Assembly: GCA_039105265.1 (NCBI GenBank)
Contig: JAPFFF010000005.1
Coordinates: forward strand, 1,178,001-1,242,000
Length of the DNA stretch: 64,000 bases
Direction of reading: 5' to 3'
Source: Tritrichomonas musculus
Taxonomy: Eukaryota > Parabasalia > Tritrichomonadida > Tritrichomonadidae
Part shown: positions 57,701 to 64,000 of the stretch, one piece after another
Layout: every line of letters starts with the position of its first letter
How positions within the stretch are numbered: the stretch's first letter is position 1
Position numbers and translations under genes: made by a program
The notes under the pieces: generated by a model
The model's input: the letters and a program-made list of their open reading frames with translations, nothing else
Told to the model about the DNA's origin: nothing
Database searches by the model: none

Positions 57701-57720
57701 TTGTTCCTTACCATTCATAA
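48775..57720 (+). CDS. Giant BEACH-WD40 protein
   Basis: About 2981 residues from the first ATG; an in-frame stop (TAA at 48739-48741) lies just upstream. Order: helical ARM-like N-terminus (1-740); a 24-unit Asn-rich tandem repeat (741-932); more helices; a concanavalin A-like domain (about 1083-1165, IEPYQLDHSTIQLCSIL…WQLVRVKF) with a Ser-rich insert; helical region; PH-BEACH (about 2170-2245, AVLIKPQGCYEGVFEVFF); BEACH (about 2262-2610, DLSAYPIMPWVISDY…MHVNYHSGRFEAI…NIHKWIDLIWGFKQRGP), interrupted by about 70 Asn/Ser-rich residues; then WD40-like repeats to the end. The family (LYST, neurobeachin, LvsA) acts in vesicle and lysosome traffic and membrane fusion. All landmark motifs are intact. 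GC content rises in the part from about 51.6 to 57.4 kb, apart from the section near 54.8-56.3 kb. Confidence 0.93.
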   Translation: MHASKNEISTLVSILSIEFPSDYPKKESIDELDSFLPAINFPNYSQSDIISFSSIFQTKNNFKDIIESIHFYFPFVPTILEIISNYKQDTTEEILDICACIVMCSYVSWRAFVEYTTNFEHLPYILNCVPLVSQSNYISIITDVYCDSLNFYLEQCTSFNFISIFNSMELLLKNRTIAILSKMESIFFTIISKKLTSNNVDISDDCQTFISYLCQLTDTFPDIFDDKTAKEIVLLLTNQIENIEINSLHLFANFFQKIERDISIPIFSIFPVSFYKHITSTQNPFNLPEKQVNDTEMIKFSTSIQFLYEPNKITQNSDDSFNFSLIDETFSEEFPKKPIFPYIRKNSNGLLLNTETREILTYIARAAQSSEECRDIVIKDFNSFIVQKENRYHSILLYSLIFIISNLSLNNKQAKAYWNILLTSELFNNDYSAFDLNSPDNIINQMRNEAIDSMISSGFLDLHIFLTNLSNNQILLSETLHRLYSNFSQISKIEFLSTDFLSVLIQLSQFFQKLNIIEKNKNFLKKIESTRICLLQLISQGLAIDEVSIFWFSIPFFTNFLSSLIFESSVRNFAFEKYQQYLTNFFHLNDQTFLLSIKNILKKLLKSDKIMNEKTLPISIDFVSMVNSVLSEKSDTIELYNELIDIITETLLDIDYIPNESYLYFIKVLQTLSFVHLNEGHYSILKETVKKLDERKFYQQIRNGFLKLASGNHECLSDIIPLQQPKIISVILEFLASKKQNAIENGYKQTIENGNKQAIENGNKQTIENGNKQTIENGNKQTIENGNNNTFENGNKQTIENGNKNTIENGNKQTIENGNKQTIENGNKQTIENGNKQIIENGNKNAIENGNKQTIENGNKQTIENGNKQTIENGNKNTIENGNKQTIENGNKQTIENGNKQTIENGNKQTIENGNKQTIENGNKNTIENGNNNPNGNENTNDNGSKSEKIIEIEQMINYLSSDFQLLVGKSIYNCVQVVESGIEETLIGKLKDLQLENSLKITFSNHILNLLTSIYTVHASMRSAIHFIELLSPIDSKHVSALSPYLLHSLTSLFTHYSKTPRVYLSFSSKLDVMNVDSTHFQKSFEIAFYLFIEPYQLDHSTIQLCSILDSKGKGITISVSFEKRQEIVVNHIRKHEKKIQFESNLQLGKWQLVRVKFVFDHGSNLSRHSSQSSIESCSLRSTSNASRMKNGSKSFNNSDYTPLSMLNSGQLQPPSFSPSNSQLALNSNPVFSTTKKNPLSFNFSLSPSNSTVFNHFIDLTSSIAKQTIPNFAAVVSIDIDGNETEMKDLNLRRFYEQTVSVKIGSTAEIIPKGYFACFSVFPHNKNCEDNFFCWENDSYQIASSNDPLLTVNFEEKEGHLAPICVTNDVQIDHNGQLFEMPTSLADIFIRKAKVHSLILPFVEFDFVTFEQKKVPAFADFTVEMIVAVIQCGKSAQISFFENKCTEAISHLLSLCNSSNLNFSIYLQIAALLNVVLVPELKQKILSLIVLNFDIWGRAEAEVFRLITQHWHSNLFSDYKEQIVKITSIPFLLLVMRDYYEQPKIIENLIKLFLKVSEIEYTSNDFLNTIEYCTIKNDQKIIYSYLEVLKRTLLSRRESDSVISQNVQFISLLHNLLELNDEDIFCSVLEIVMICHRKNFIKNKSFSLIQHIRILMSKITAGICTMKALKIVVKITNSTNPEVYPLCALIALNCGNEAIEYLAETIKPSKFLVNSFERLFWLLLLLCSIENVDKQKNFCFLFNNNFPKIKEASIMVKLISIVVDRIPDQQLNLFLNLQFTLISEHPEMYQVDFVHSILKIAYNTILFRSKTDVSEWIQKVVDNSPFNDQTEKNPSKSGMNKGNLINIVKPDLIVTKLEEICNTSRKFSFQFCPRLDENGNWQDSSLSFHCLKLFELYFKPTLLTQDLILTAFIFRVNPAMARTHLQRINISNYVSKIPSSLLSFIFYSAERKGIDLSNILSTKQSFSKSASFSFLQEFSEQNKPEIFGSEMVKMASDYVSWNEQNVKNEKIFTNLSTSNYNLLKETNLCVKNEILFNRMMIRFDILHVWQQMWNEMHRYKGRWNSAKNAAMVKNHYKRSSHLIFNDSYYPLKMTLNNEFYNDHIDASIARDIGSLKEAKLKNDDFRSKKKLYGIFFQTLRPSISNSASNYYEHISSSSFSYEKYLKSSPAFRKEAVLIKPQGCYEGVFEVFFDAFIINRKPIFFSDIREILLRNRLHRPTAFEIFKKNGKSYFIDIPKCNNSNLMKYFLPFMTHNTIHEYTEKWVNYEISTFEYLLKLNEFSSRTFNDLSAYPIMPWVISDYTSDKLDLDDPKSFRDLSKPMGAINEDRLKILKSNSVNSGESIPAHLYQNGYISPLIVLSYLVRIEPFTTMHVNYHSGRFEAITKIFKSIPLAYKNATTLKTDFMELIPEFFINPEFLLNKENFDLTGSSNINEPAANSNISIQTDSIIPDCSNSSDHIIINTDLNSDINKNVKNINDEQSNANHEKSSPKTQTKLEILNKKFPGYVNLPNWAMNSSNVFVYMNRKALESNYVSMNIHKWIDLIWGFKQRGPEAEKADNTFYPLMYSDIWSRLERKEINVDPKHVETVLSEVGQIPIQLFKTPHPQRQPPTMKGSRICHHNMVKNEETITFGVNQILLSSFSIAKIEENANLAVNSTASVSSNPSAASKFNIKAPQKSPRARDSFISGIVIDSSSRIVCLSIKNKTVTTVFNESIEKQTSFISQTKFDKLCLIGDCITGNSFACCSNDRLFFYLFRPFEKVSSKSGRVNYEISHICISEDVIATCGENLTSIWSANNLSKPLFTLPTYRDEINCVQISVIFDLLVCGTNDGFVQFYSINDRRCIQIAEIGEAVPQRIKITPSWGFVIVYAKYTTINSDSKSSNILVFFSANGMKIRQTELPPGEELTAIETYRSRDGFDFAFVATDSGNMYHFEVFFAKFERPFYNSPFCTNSISYISEQNVLYCTGKDNSILVVPYHS
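50995..51570 (+). repeat. 24-bp minisatellite, 24 units, in frame
   Basis: Twenty-four tandem units of 24 bp, consensus CAAACAATTGAAAATGGAAA plus TAAG/TAAA, coding QTIENGNK. Variation is limited to a few positions (QTI, QAI, NTI, NAI; GNK, GNN). No stop occurs in several frames on both strands, which creates long false ORFs. The unit length being a multiple of three keeps the host protein in frame whatever the copy number. Confidence 0.95.
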
Positions 57721-58113
57721 TGTTCATATTATTTATTATATAATTGTCTTTATTTTGTATATTTGTATAAAATTTTTTTTAGTTTACTTTTATGTTTATA
57801 CTAAAAATACTCTTCAAATGAGCTGAATTTCAACAAAACATGAAAAATGCAGTACTTTTTGAACTTCAAATTCAAAAAGTTCAATTTTAAACTCAAGTAA
57901 GGCATGCACAGCACTTCTTTTGAAAATAGAACAAAAACAACATTATAATGCACAAGGCCAGTTGTATAGTATATGCTATTCTCAAATAGAATACAATATT
58001 TGAAATATCAATATCTTTTTTTAATCATTTGTTAATTGCTTGCAAATATGCAGTAAAATAAAAAAAAATTTTTTTAGAATGAAAAATAATATTTATTAAA
58101 ACTAAAAACAATG
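57721..58113. other. Convergent intergenic spacer
   Basis: Between the 3' ends of the BEACH and SLC44-like genes. The motif CAAAAAGT/ACTTTTTG appears twice near 57855-57880. No gene. Confidence 0.45.
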
Positions 58114-59676
58114 TTATGCGTGATTAGAATTGAATCCGACTCTTTCTCTAAGCCACACCATGATTGTCTTCACCTCGGCTGGCGCGTAAGCGCCTTCATC
58201 TTTCGCATCCTCGAGCATGCAAACGAGGAGAGTCTGGCTCGTTGTGCTGACGACAACATCGATCGTTTTCAGGACAAAGTAAACGGTCAACGATACAAAA
58301 ATGACGGCCAAATGAGGATTCATTAGATTCATGTCTCTCACGTAGAAATAAGTAGCAATTCCGGCCAATGAAGAGACAATTATTCTGGCACCGAAGAATA
58401 TGTTCCTCATTAAGACGTCAATTGACAAAATTGACTCGATCTTGAACAAATTAGCAGCCTTTTTACATCCATCCCAGAACGATACGCCTTCAATTGCCGT
58501 GTACACGAAAGATATCCTATTGATCTCCTCGACAAAACGGACGAGAATGAAGCAAACATTGAGGATACATTTAAGTAGAAACTTTACAAAACTGTTTTTT
58601 GTCTTTTCAAGCCACTTTTGCAAATAAGCAAAAAATGTTGAAAGTGCTTCTAGCATGAAGCAGACAAAGGAGCCGAAAAATACGGTTCCTGAATGATAAG
58701 TCAAAATAATGGATAATGATTCTGAAAAAGTGGGAATGTGATGATTGAAATAAATTGCTGATGTTATGTATGAGATTGACATTCGAGCTAAAACAAAAAG
58801 AAAATTAATCATCCAAATACCAAGAAAAATAAACAATACTTTCGTCATAATTAATGATGAATGCTGCTCCGTTTTTAGTGAATATGTTTGTGTTAGTATA
58901 CTCGATTTAACATTATATTTTACAACTCCATTCGTAAATAAAACCCCTAAAATGGTGAAAAGTAGAACTAATAATGATAAAGAAATAAGGAAAAGTGGAG
59001 CAAGAAGAATTGATTTCGCTTTAAACAAGAATTTAAATGACGATGTTAATAAAGGGCTGATAATATTTAATCTTCGCTTGATATAAAATAAAAGAAGTAA
59101 ATATGTCAATCCAAAAAAAAGTGTATCAAACAAAATCGGGTAGGCTTTATATCTAATAGATTGATATGTAAAGTATGTTGTAGTTATAGCAACAAATAAA
59201 ATAAGGGTATAAACTATAAATTTAGCAAATTTAGCACATATAAAACTTAAAGGAAAGGAAAAAACTACTGTTAAAATAATCAAAAAGATTGAAAACGAAT
59301 AATAGGAGCGAAAATCACTAACCAATTTAAAGAAAAAAGGCGACTCACGCAATTTTTTTCTTGTTGTTGGTATGCAATAAGATAAAAAAGGATTTCCGTC
59401 GCATTTTGATATACATTTTGATTTATATGATAAATAATTATTATTTTTAAAGTCTGTTAAATTTGAAAATAATAATGAATTGTCAATTCCACACCGAAGA
59501 CCATTTGAATCTGCTGGATGGATAAAAGAAAAAGTTCGTCCAAAACTGATAACAAAAATAAAAACTTGAAGAATCGCAAAAAATAAAGGCCATGAAAAAT
59601 ACAGAAATAGAGTATCTGTTTTTACTCTTCTTTCAATTGGGTGCTGCCCAGGTTGAAGCATATCATTTTCAAGCAT
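58114..59676 (-). CDS. Choline transporter-like protein (SLC44/CTL family)
   Basis: A 520-residue protein with about ten membrane helices. After a first helix (about 27-47) comes a Cys-containing outer loop (RCGIDNSLLFSNLTDFKNNNYLSYKSKCISKCDGNPFLSYC, about 82-122), which is the hallmark of CTL proteins (CG…LKNKPYLYYFD…CVxxCP). The C-terminal half has the family's long helical block and the ending TSQTLLVCMLEDAKDEG. Relatives move choline or ethanolamine across plasma or organelle membranes. An initiator-like TCATTAA (59677-59683, minus strand) abuts the ATG, so the 5' leader should be very short. Confidence 0.8.
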   Translation of the reverse strand: MLENDMLQPGQHPIERRVKTDTLFLYFSWPLFFAILQVFIFVISFGRTFSFIHPADSNGLRCGIDNSLLFSNLTDFKNNNYLSYKSKCISKCDGNPFLSYCIPTTRKKLRESPFFFKLVSDFRSYYSFSIFLIILTVVFSFPLSFICAKFAKFIVYTLILFVAITTTYFTYQSIRYKAYPILFDTLFFGLTYLLLLFYIKRRLNIISPLLTSSFKFLFKAKSILLAPLFLISLSLLVLLFTILGVLFTNGVVKYNVKSSILTQTYSLKTEQHSSLIMTKVLFIFLGIWMINFLFVLARMSISYITSAIYFNHHIPTFSESLSIILTYHSGTVFFGSFVCFMLEALSTFFAYLQKWLEKTKNSFVKFLLKCILNVCFILVRFVEEINRISFVYTAIEGVSFWDGCKKAANLFKIESILSIDVLMRNIFFGARIIVSSLAGIATYFYVRDMNLMNPHLAVIFVSLTVYFVLKTIDVVVSTTSQTLLVCMLEDAKDEGAYAPAEVKTIMVWLRERVGFNSNHA

Positions 59677-59683
59677 TTAATGA
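59677..59683 (-). promoter_or_regulatory. Inr-like motif of the SLC44-like gene
   Basis: TCATTAA on the minus strand immediately precedes the ATG at 59676, matching the start and end elements of the trichomonad initiator. Confidence 0.45.
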
Positions 59684-59781
59684 TTTTATAAATTATACAA
59701 AAAGTTTATGCTAAATTTTTGTTTCAAAATTTTTCTGATATCATAAATTTTACTAATTTATAAAAGAAAAATTATATAATC

Positions 59782-59818
<37 letters not shown>

Positions 59819-60002
59819 AGATATTTTTTGCCCCTAATCTCTTTGGCCCCAGCGGTTAAGGTCAATATTGACCCTGTATCGTACTTCAGAAAAAATCGGC
59901 TAGAACTTTTTTTTTAATTGGAAATTTAAATGAGAAAAAAAGGCATTCAAATTATAAGCCATATAGAATTTTTGAGAAGGAATACGTTAGAACTCTCAAC
60001 AA
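59684..60002. other. Divergent region with a long T-run and a GC-rich patch
   Basis: A homopolymer of about 34 T (59784-59817) is followed by a patch (59829-59880) with CCCCTAATCTC, CCCCAGCGGTTAAGG and the perfect palindrome GGTCAATATTGACC (59860-59873). The patch recalls a tRNA D-arm and the stretch near 2329. It does not fold as a tRNA by eye. Promoters for both flanking genes must lie here. Confidence 0.5.
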
Positions 60003-62063
60003 ATGGATTTTGAAGGAGTTTTTTTTGATACTAAGGATTATAAGCTTCACGATAAAGATATTGGAAAAGGAGCTTTTGGCACTGTTTATATTGCTGAAAA
60101 TTTACAAGATAACTCGCTTTGTGCAGCTAAAATCATACATACCAATAATTCGTTCGATGGAAATGATCAGAAATTATTTTTACGTGAATCATTAACACTC
60201 TATCAGCTAGACCATCCATCGATTATTAAATTCATAGGTGTTAACTTTCAGTCATTTCATGATTCAGGCAGACTTGAGCCAGCAATTATTACAGAATATT
60301 TGCCCAACGGGTCATTGAAAAAAACTCTTGAAATGGAAAGGAAAAAAGATGCTAATGCAAATTGGAATCCGACAAAAAAATATATTACCTTAATTGGTAT
60401 TGCTGACGCCATGCGATACCTTCATGATAATGGAATAGTTCATCGAGATTTAAAGCCAGATAATATTCTCATTGATTCTGATTATTACCCAAGAGTTTGC
60501 GACTTTGGGCTATCAAGGTGTTTTCCGGAACAATTAACAAAGTCAAAACAACTTACTATGACTGGTAATATTGGTACTCCATTATACATGTCTCCAGAAT
60601 TACTTGGTGATGAAGAAATCTTTAATCCAGCCGCTGTAGATGTTTACGCTTTTGGTATTCTTGCTTATGAAATTGTTACAGGAGAGGTTCCTTTCCATGA
60701 AATTAAAAATATGACACCATTTGTATTGGCCAAAAAAGTTCAAAAAGGAGTTCGTCCAAAATTCAAGAAAGGAGTCAATAAAAAAATGAAGAATCTTATT
60801 GAACAATGTTGGAACAATAATGTTGAAGCTCGTCCTTCTTTTGAAGAAATATTTCAACAATTGTCAACAGATTATTCTTTTGCTACAGGTAAAATTAAAG
60901 AAAACGAAGTTACTAATTACGTTCAGAAGCTATTAAAAGCTAGAGGTGAATCCAAATCAGTTCACAGCAGTTTTGCTTCAAGCAATACCCAGATTCAGCT
61001 GAGGCTAAGCCAAGCTCAAGATGAAAAAAATGATATGGTCCAAAAATATAAACAATTGGAAGAAGAAAAGGAAGCTCTTGAAGAAAAAGTAAACAAACTT
61101 AAAAACAAAAATGCAAAATTGCAAAGCCAATTAGATAATTATGCAAGTTCAAGTGGTGATTTAATTTTAGGGCTTGATGCGATTCTTGGTAATGAAAAAG
61201 AGCGTAATAATGCATTAGCAGCAACATATTTTAGGCAATCATCAGATAAAGGGAACAGTTATGCGTCTTATCTCTTGGGCCTTCTTTATGAAAATGGAGA
61301 AGGTGTCACTAAAAGTTTCAAAAATGCTTCGTCATATTATCAAAAATCAGCTGATCAAGGAAATTCAAACGGGCTCAATAGAATTGGATTTTGTTATAAG
61401 AATGGATATGGTGTTGAAAAAAATTATACAAAAGCTATTGAGTTTTACCAGAAATCGAAAGACCTAGGAAATCCATTTGCATATAATAATCTTGGTTTCC
61501 TTTATCGAAATGGAATTGGGGTTGCTCAAGATTCTGAAAAAGCGCTTGATTATTACAAAAAAGCGGCTGAACTCGGCGATTCTTCAGCATCATATAATCT
61601 AGGATGTCTTTATGAAAAAGGAAATGGTGTAAAGCAAAACTATTCAACGGCGATTAGACATTATGAAAAAGCAGCAGAACAAGGAAATGCATTTGCTTAC
61701 AATAATCTCGCTTTTCTTTATCAAAATGGTAAAGGAGTTGACCAAGATTATTCTAAAGCAATCGATTATTACGAAAAAGCAGCAGAACTGGGCGATCCTG
61801 CTGCATATTTTAATCTAGGATCACTTTATAGGAATGGAATGGGAGTTAAGCAAAGTTTTACAAAAGCATTTGAATACTTCAAAAAAGCAAGTGAGCTTGG
61901 ACATGCTCCAGCTTTGCTTAACTTGGGTTTCCTTTATGAAAGCGGAAAAGGAATTAAATTAGATTATCATAAAGCTTTGGAATGTTATCAAAAGTCTGCA
62001 GATCTTGGAAACGCAGATGCACAAAAGAGATATAATTCTCTTAAAAAGAAAAAGAATTTATAG
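60003..62063 (+). CDS. TKL-like protein kinase with coiled coil and Sel1 repeats
   Basis: A 686-residue protein. The kinase domain (about 14-295) has IGKGAFGTVYI (20-30), Lys43 (AAKII), HRDLKPDNI (147-155), DFG (167-169) and GTPLYMSPE. A coiled coil (about 335-380: DEKNDMVQKYKQLEEEKEAL) links it to about eight Sel1 repeats (about 395-680), for example AIDYYEKAAELGDPAAYFNL. Repeat units here are clearly diverged from one another, in contrast to the paralogue at 39243. The expected role is a signalling kinase that docks partners through its repeats. The start is ATG 60003, preceded by CTCTCAACA. All catalytic residues are present. Confidence 0.92.
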   Translation: MDFEGVFFDTKDYKLHDKDIGKGAFGTVYIAENLQDNSLCAAKIIHTNNSFDGNDQKLFLRESLTLYQLDHPSIIKFIGVNFQSFHDSGRLEPAIITEYLPNGSLKKTLEMERKKDANANWNPTKKYITLIGIADAMRYLHDNGIVHRDLKPDNILIDSDYYPRVCDFGLSRCFPEQLTKSKQLTMTGNIGTPLYMSPELLGDEEIFNPAAVDVYAFGILAYEIVTGEVPFHEIKNMTPFVLAKKVQKGVRPKFKKGVNKKMKNLIEQCWNNNVEARPSFEEIFQQLSTDYSFATGKIKENEVTNYVQKLLKARGESKSVHSSFASSNTQIQLRLSQAQDEKNDMVQKYKQLEEEKEALEEKVNKLKNKNAKLQSQLDNYASSSGDLILGLDAILGNEKERNNALAATYFRQSSDKGNSYASYLLGLLYENGEGVTKSFKNASSYYQKSADQGNSNGLNRIGFCYKNGYGVEKNYTKAIEFYQKSKDLGNPFAYNNLGFLYRNGIGVAQDSEKALDYYKKAAELGDSSASYNLGCLYEKGNGVKQNYSTAIRHYEKAAEQGNAFAYNNLAFLYQNGKGVDQDYSKAIDYYEKAAELGDPAAYFNLGSLYRNGMGVKQSFTKAFEYFKKASELGHAPALLNLGFLYESGKGIKLDYHKALECYQKSADLGNADAQKRYNSLKKKKNL

Positions 62064-62282
62064 CATGTATCACCTAGATAATTAATTTTTATTAATATGT
62101 TTGATTATCATTTATTTGATTATTATTAAATTTTTTTTCCCCTCATTTTTCTTACATATGTGATAATTTAGCATTTTTTCTTAATAGCATATATATTTAT
62201 ATATTGAAAAATACAGATCAATAATAAAATTTAAAGAACATATCCGATACATTAACTATTTTAAGTATCTTTAAAGACAACT
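62064..62282. other. Convergent intergenic spacer
   Basis: AT-rich, between the 3' ends of the Sel1-kinase and RasGEF genes. No gene. Confidence 0.45.
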
Positions 62283-64000
62283 TCATGCATCATCCTTTTT
62301 CAATTGCTTTTCAACAGATGCAGCTAAGTCAAACAGAAGGTTTTCATCATAGTCTTGGAATTGATCAATTTTGGCTTGCACTTGATCAATTGAAAGGAAA
62401 CAATACTTTTCTCTCATAAACACTTCCAAGTCAACTATGCATTTATACACTCTCTTACATTTTAATACATTTATCAGTCCATCAACATAATTTTCAGCAT
62501 TTGTTGAAGTTTGAAAGATATCTTGAAGTAAGATACTAATTAAAGGCATCACTGGATTTCTATTGTTAAGAGCTTCGGTTTGTTTCTTTCTCAATGGAGC
62601 ATAATTATCTGCTGGTTGGCAAAATTCAATTAATTCAGTCAATGTATCTTGGGTTTCTTGCTTTAGTCTAGCTTTATGTAATGTTAAATTGTCGAGCTGT
62701 GGTGCAATAAAAGCAAGAATAATAGATGCGCCATCAAAATAATTGTTCATTTCAAAAAGAAGGTTTCCTAATTTAATTAAAGTTTCCATTTTTTCGATTC
62801 TTTTGTTTACGTTATTTTCTGATAAAATTGAATAAATAACCCATTGAGAAAGCTTATTCATGTGATCTGTTAAAGCAATAACGTTAGGAGCTCGATACTT
62901 TAAACGTGGAACATTCCATGCGCAGTCGAGTAATTCTGATCTTTGTATGGCGTAATATCGAGTGGTACTCCAAACAGTTAATTGACGAGCAAATTCAACT
63001 AATGGAAGATCAAATAAAGAAAAGTTGCCTGTCCAAAGTCCAATGATATTATCTAATTGAACACATGGTGCTTTTTCTTCAAATTGTTTGATTTGGAGAT
63101 TTGAATTAGTTTCTGATTTGCCATCAAACATTTTTTGAGCTTGTTTTGGATATATTGGACTAATTTCTTTATCAACGAAAAGTTTAACTGCGTCAAGGAC
63201 TTGTGGTTCTATATCGTTTATGGCTCCTTTAATCCATTCTTTAAATACATTTACGCATCGACCACGTGCCAATTTAGCTTTTTCATATTCAGATGAAGTT
63301 TGATTTTCGGAACTTTGGGCAAGAGATTTTGCACCATCAAGCTTTTTAGATATGTCCATAAACCTATCTCGCAATTTATTGAAAAAAGCCATAGATGATG
63401 TATATGACGAAATTGTTAAGCATAAAGCTGATCTAATTTCTGAACTGTTGACATCTTCGTCGCTTGATGTTATATAATAAATCAATTGATTTAATGAAGC
63501 ATTAGTTATATTGCCTTGGTCATCTTTTTGTAGATAATTCGTGTCTCCTGGTTTTTCATCAAGTATATTTTTAACATCTCGCAGTTTCTTATTTTCGCCA
63601 ACCACATTTGAGGCAGCACCTATGGTTCTAGAAATTTCTTCATCAAGAGCAGTTTGCGTCTGCTTTATTGTACTTGGTGCATGAATTGAGGGAATTGACA
63701 ATTCCCAAAACCTTTCAGCGCGATGTACTCCTCTCTGAACAAGTAATGCAAGTTGTGAGTAAAGTTTATGCGGTGGTATATTGAAATCGGATCCCCATTC
63801 TGAGTGAAGTGAAGCTTGTGCTTCACTAAGACCAAGAGTTCTTAAATGTTGAGATATGAGTGCAAGAAGAAGCTCATGAGGGATCATACGATTTGATGGA
63901 AGATAAAGTCGAGCAAATTGTGATGCACGAGCTACTGGATTAACGCATTCACGAAGTTCTTTTATATCTGGATGATTGTCAAGAACTTGTTGAAGCCAAT
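62283..64000 (-). CDS. Ras guanine-nucleotide exchange factor with LisH-like motif (5' end outside window)
   Basis: The frame is open to the window edge (no stop up to 64000), so the N-terminus is missing. A Met at 63887 lies inside the protein, not at its start. Reading from the edge (WLQQVLDNHPDIKELRECVNPVARASQFARLYLPSNR), a LisH-like segment follows (HELLLALISQHLRTLGLSEAQASLHSEW). Next comes a region like the Ras exchanger motif (about 62990-63500 in DNA: LNQLIYYITSSDEDVNSSEIRSAL). The catalytic Cdc25 domain is at the C-terminus: FDLPLVEFARQLTVWSTTRYYAIQRSELLDCAW, then LSQWVIYSILSENNVNKRIEKMETLIKLG. Such proteins activate Ras-like GTPases by releasing GDP. About 570 residues are visible. 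Confidence 0.85.
   Translation of the reverse strand, partial: WLQQVLDNHPDIKELRECVNPVARASQFARLYLPSNRMIPHELLLALISQHLRTLGLSEAQASLHSEWGSDFNIPPHKLYSQLALLVQRGVHRAERFWELSIPSIHAPSTIKQTQTALDEEISRTIGAASNVVGENKKLRDVKNILDEKPGDTNYLQKDDQGNITNASLNQLIYYITSSDEDVNSSEIRSALCLTISSYTSSMAFFNKLRDRFMDISKKLDGAKSLAQSSENQTSSEYEKAKLARGRCVNVFKEWIKGAINDIEPQVLDAVKLFVDKEISPIYPKQAQKMFDGKSETNSNLQIKQFEEKAPCVQLDNIIGLWTGNFSLFDLPLVEFARQLTVWSTTRYYAIQRSELLDCAWNVPRLKYRAPNVIALTDHMNKLSQWVIYSILSENNVNKRIEKMETLIKLGNLLFEMNNYFDGASIILAFIAPQLDNLTLHKARLKQETQDTLTELIEFCQPADNYAPLRKKQTEALNNRNPVMPLISILLQDIFQTSTNAENYVDGLINVLKCKRVYKCIVDLEVFMREKYCFLSIDQVQAKIDQFQDYDENLLFDLAASVEKQLKKDDA

Noticed and set aside
58886-58897. ACTAACACAAAC on the minus strand as an intron 3' end
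   Set aside because: It lies in an uninterrupted SLC44-like frame, no AG follows it at the expected place, and no GTATGT donor pairs with it.

Overview
The window reads as nuclear DNA of a parabasalid protist (trichomonad), more likely a Tritrichomonas-type genome than Trichomonas vaginalis. The inference rests on four things: very AT-rich spacers; mostly intronless genes; Inr-like motifs (TCATTTTACATTA, TCATTAA) next to several start codons; and one short intron with the trichomonad signature (GTATGT at the 5' end, ACTAAC placed directly before the 3' AG). The gene families fit as well: CK1-like kinases, R2R3 Myb proteins, BspA-like leucine-rich proteins, kinase-Sel1 fusions, a giant BEACH protein and several coiled-coil proteins. 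Species identity is inference.

Layout. 0-2.5 kb holds a decayed Tc1/mariner transposon with TA-flanked inverted repeats and related repeat arms. 2.9-7.6 kb carries a HEAT-repeat protein, a coiled-coil protein and a Myb protein. 7.6-11.1 kb is a gene-poor AT-rich tract with three inverted-repeat elements, two of them apparently nested. 11.2-16.4 kb has a threonine dehydratase, a CK1 kinase, a decayed coding relic and a second Myb protein. 16.4-20.5 kb is a repeat island: a small inverted-repeat element and a second decayed mariner-like element split by another transposon that has a 10-bp target duplication. 20.6-34 kb is gene-dense: a small N-terminal MGC protein, a coiled-coil protein, a CK1 kinase with a cysteine-rich tail, a CDK8-like kinase with an altered catalytic loop, a FRAG1/DRAM-like membrane protein, an EF-hand-like protein, GCN5, and a spliced nucleotide-sugar transporter. 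34.3-45 kb has a Lys/Glu-rich repeat protein, a palindromic repeat family flanking tRNA-Ile and a kinase-Sel1 gene with nearly identical repeats, and a BspA-like protein. 45.8-64 kb has a tubulin-tyrosine-ligase-like gene, a possible initiator-binding-domain protein, the BEACH gene with a 24 x 24-bp minisatellite, an SLC44-like transporter, a second kinase-Sel1 gene and a RasGEF cut by the window edge.

The genes are separate transcription units on both strands, with no operon. Shared themes are signalling (six kinases, RasGEF, EF-hands), membrane traffic (BEACH, transporters), cytoskeleton (TTLL, coiled coils) and transcription (two Mybs, GCN5, possibly CDK8 and an initiator-binding protein). 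I found no clear new multi-gene system. The most unusual items are the nested transposons, the palindromic family whose ends resemble a tRNA T-arm, the repeat-homogenised Sel1 gene, the CK1 with a CCQ-repeat and CaaX-like tail, and a domain apparently shared by two coiled-coil genes.
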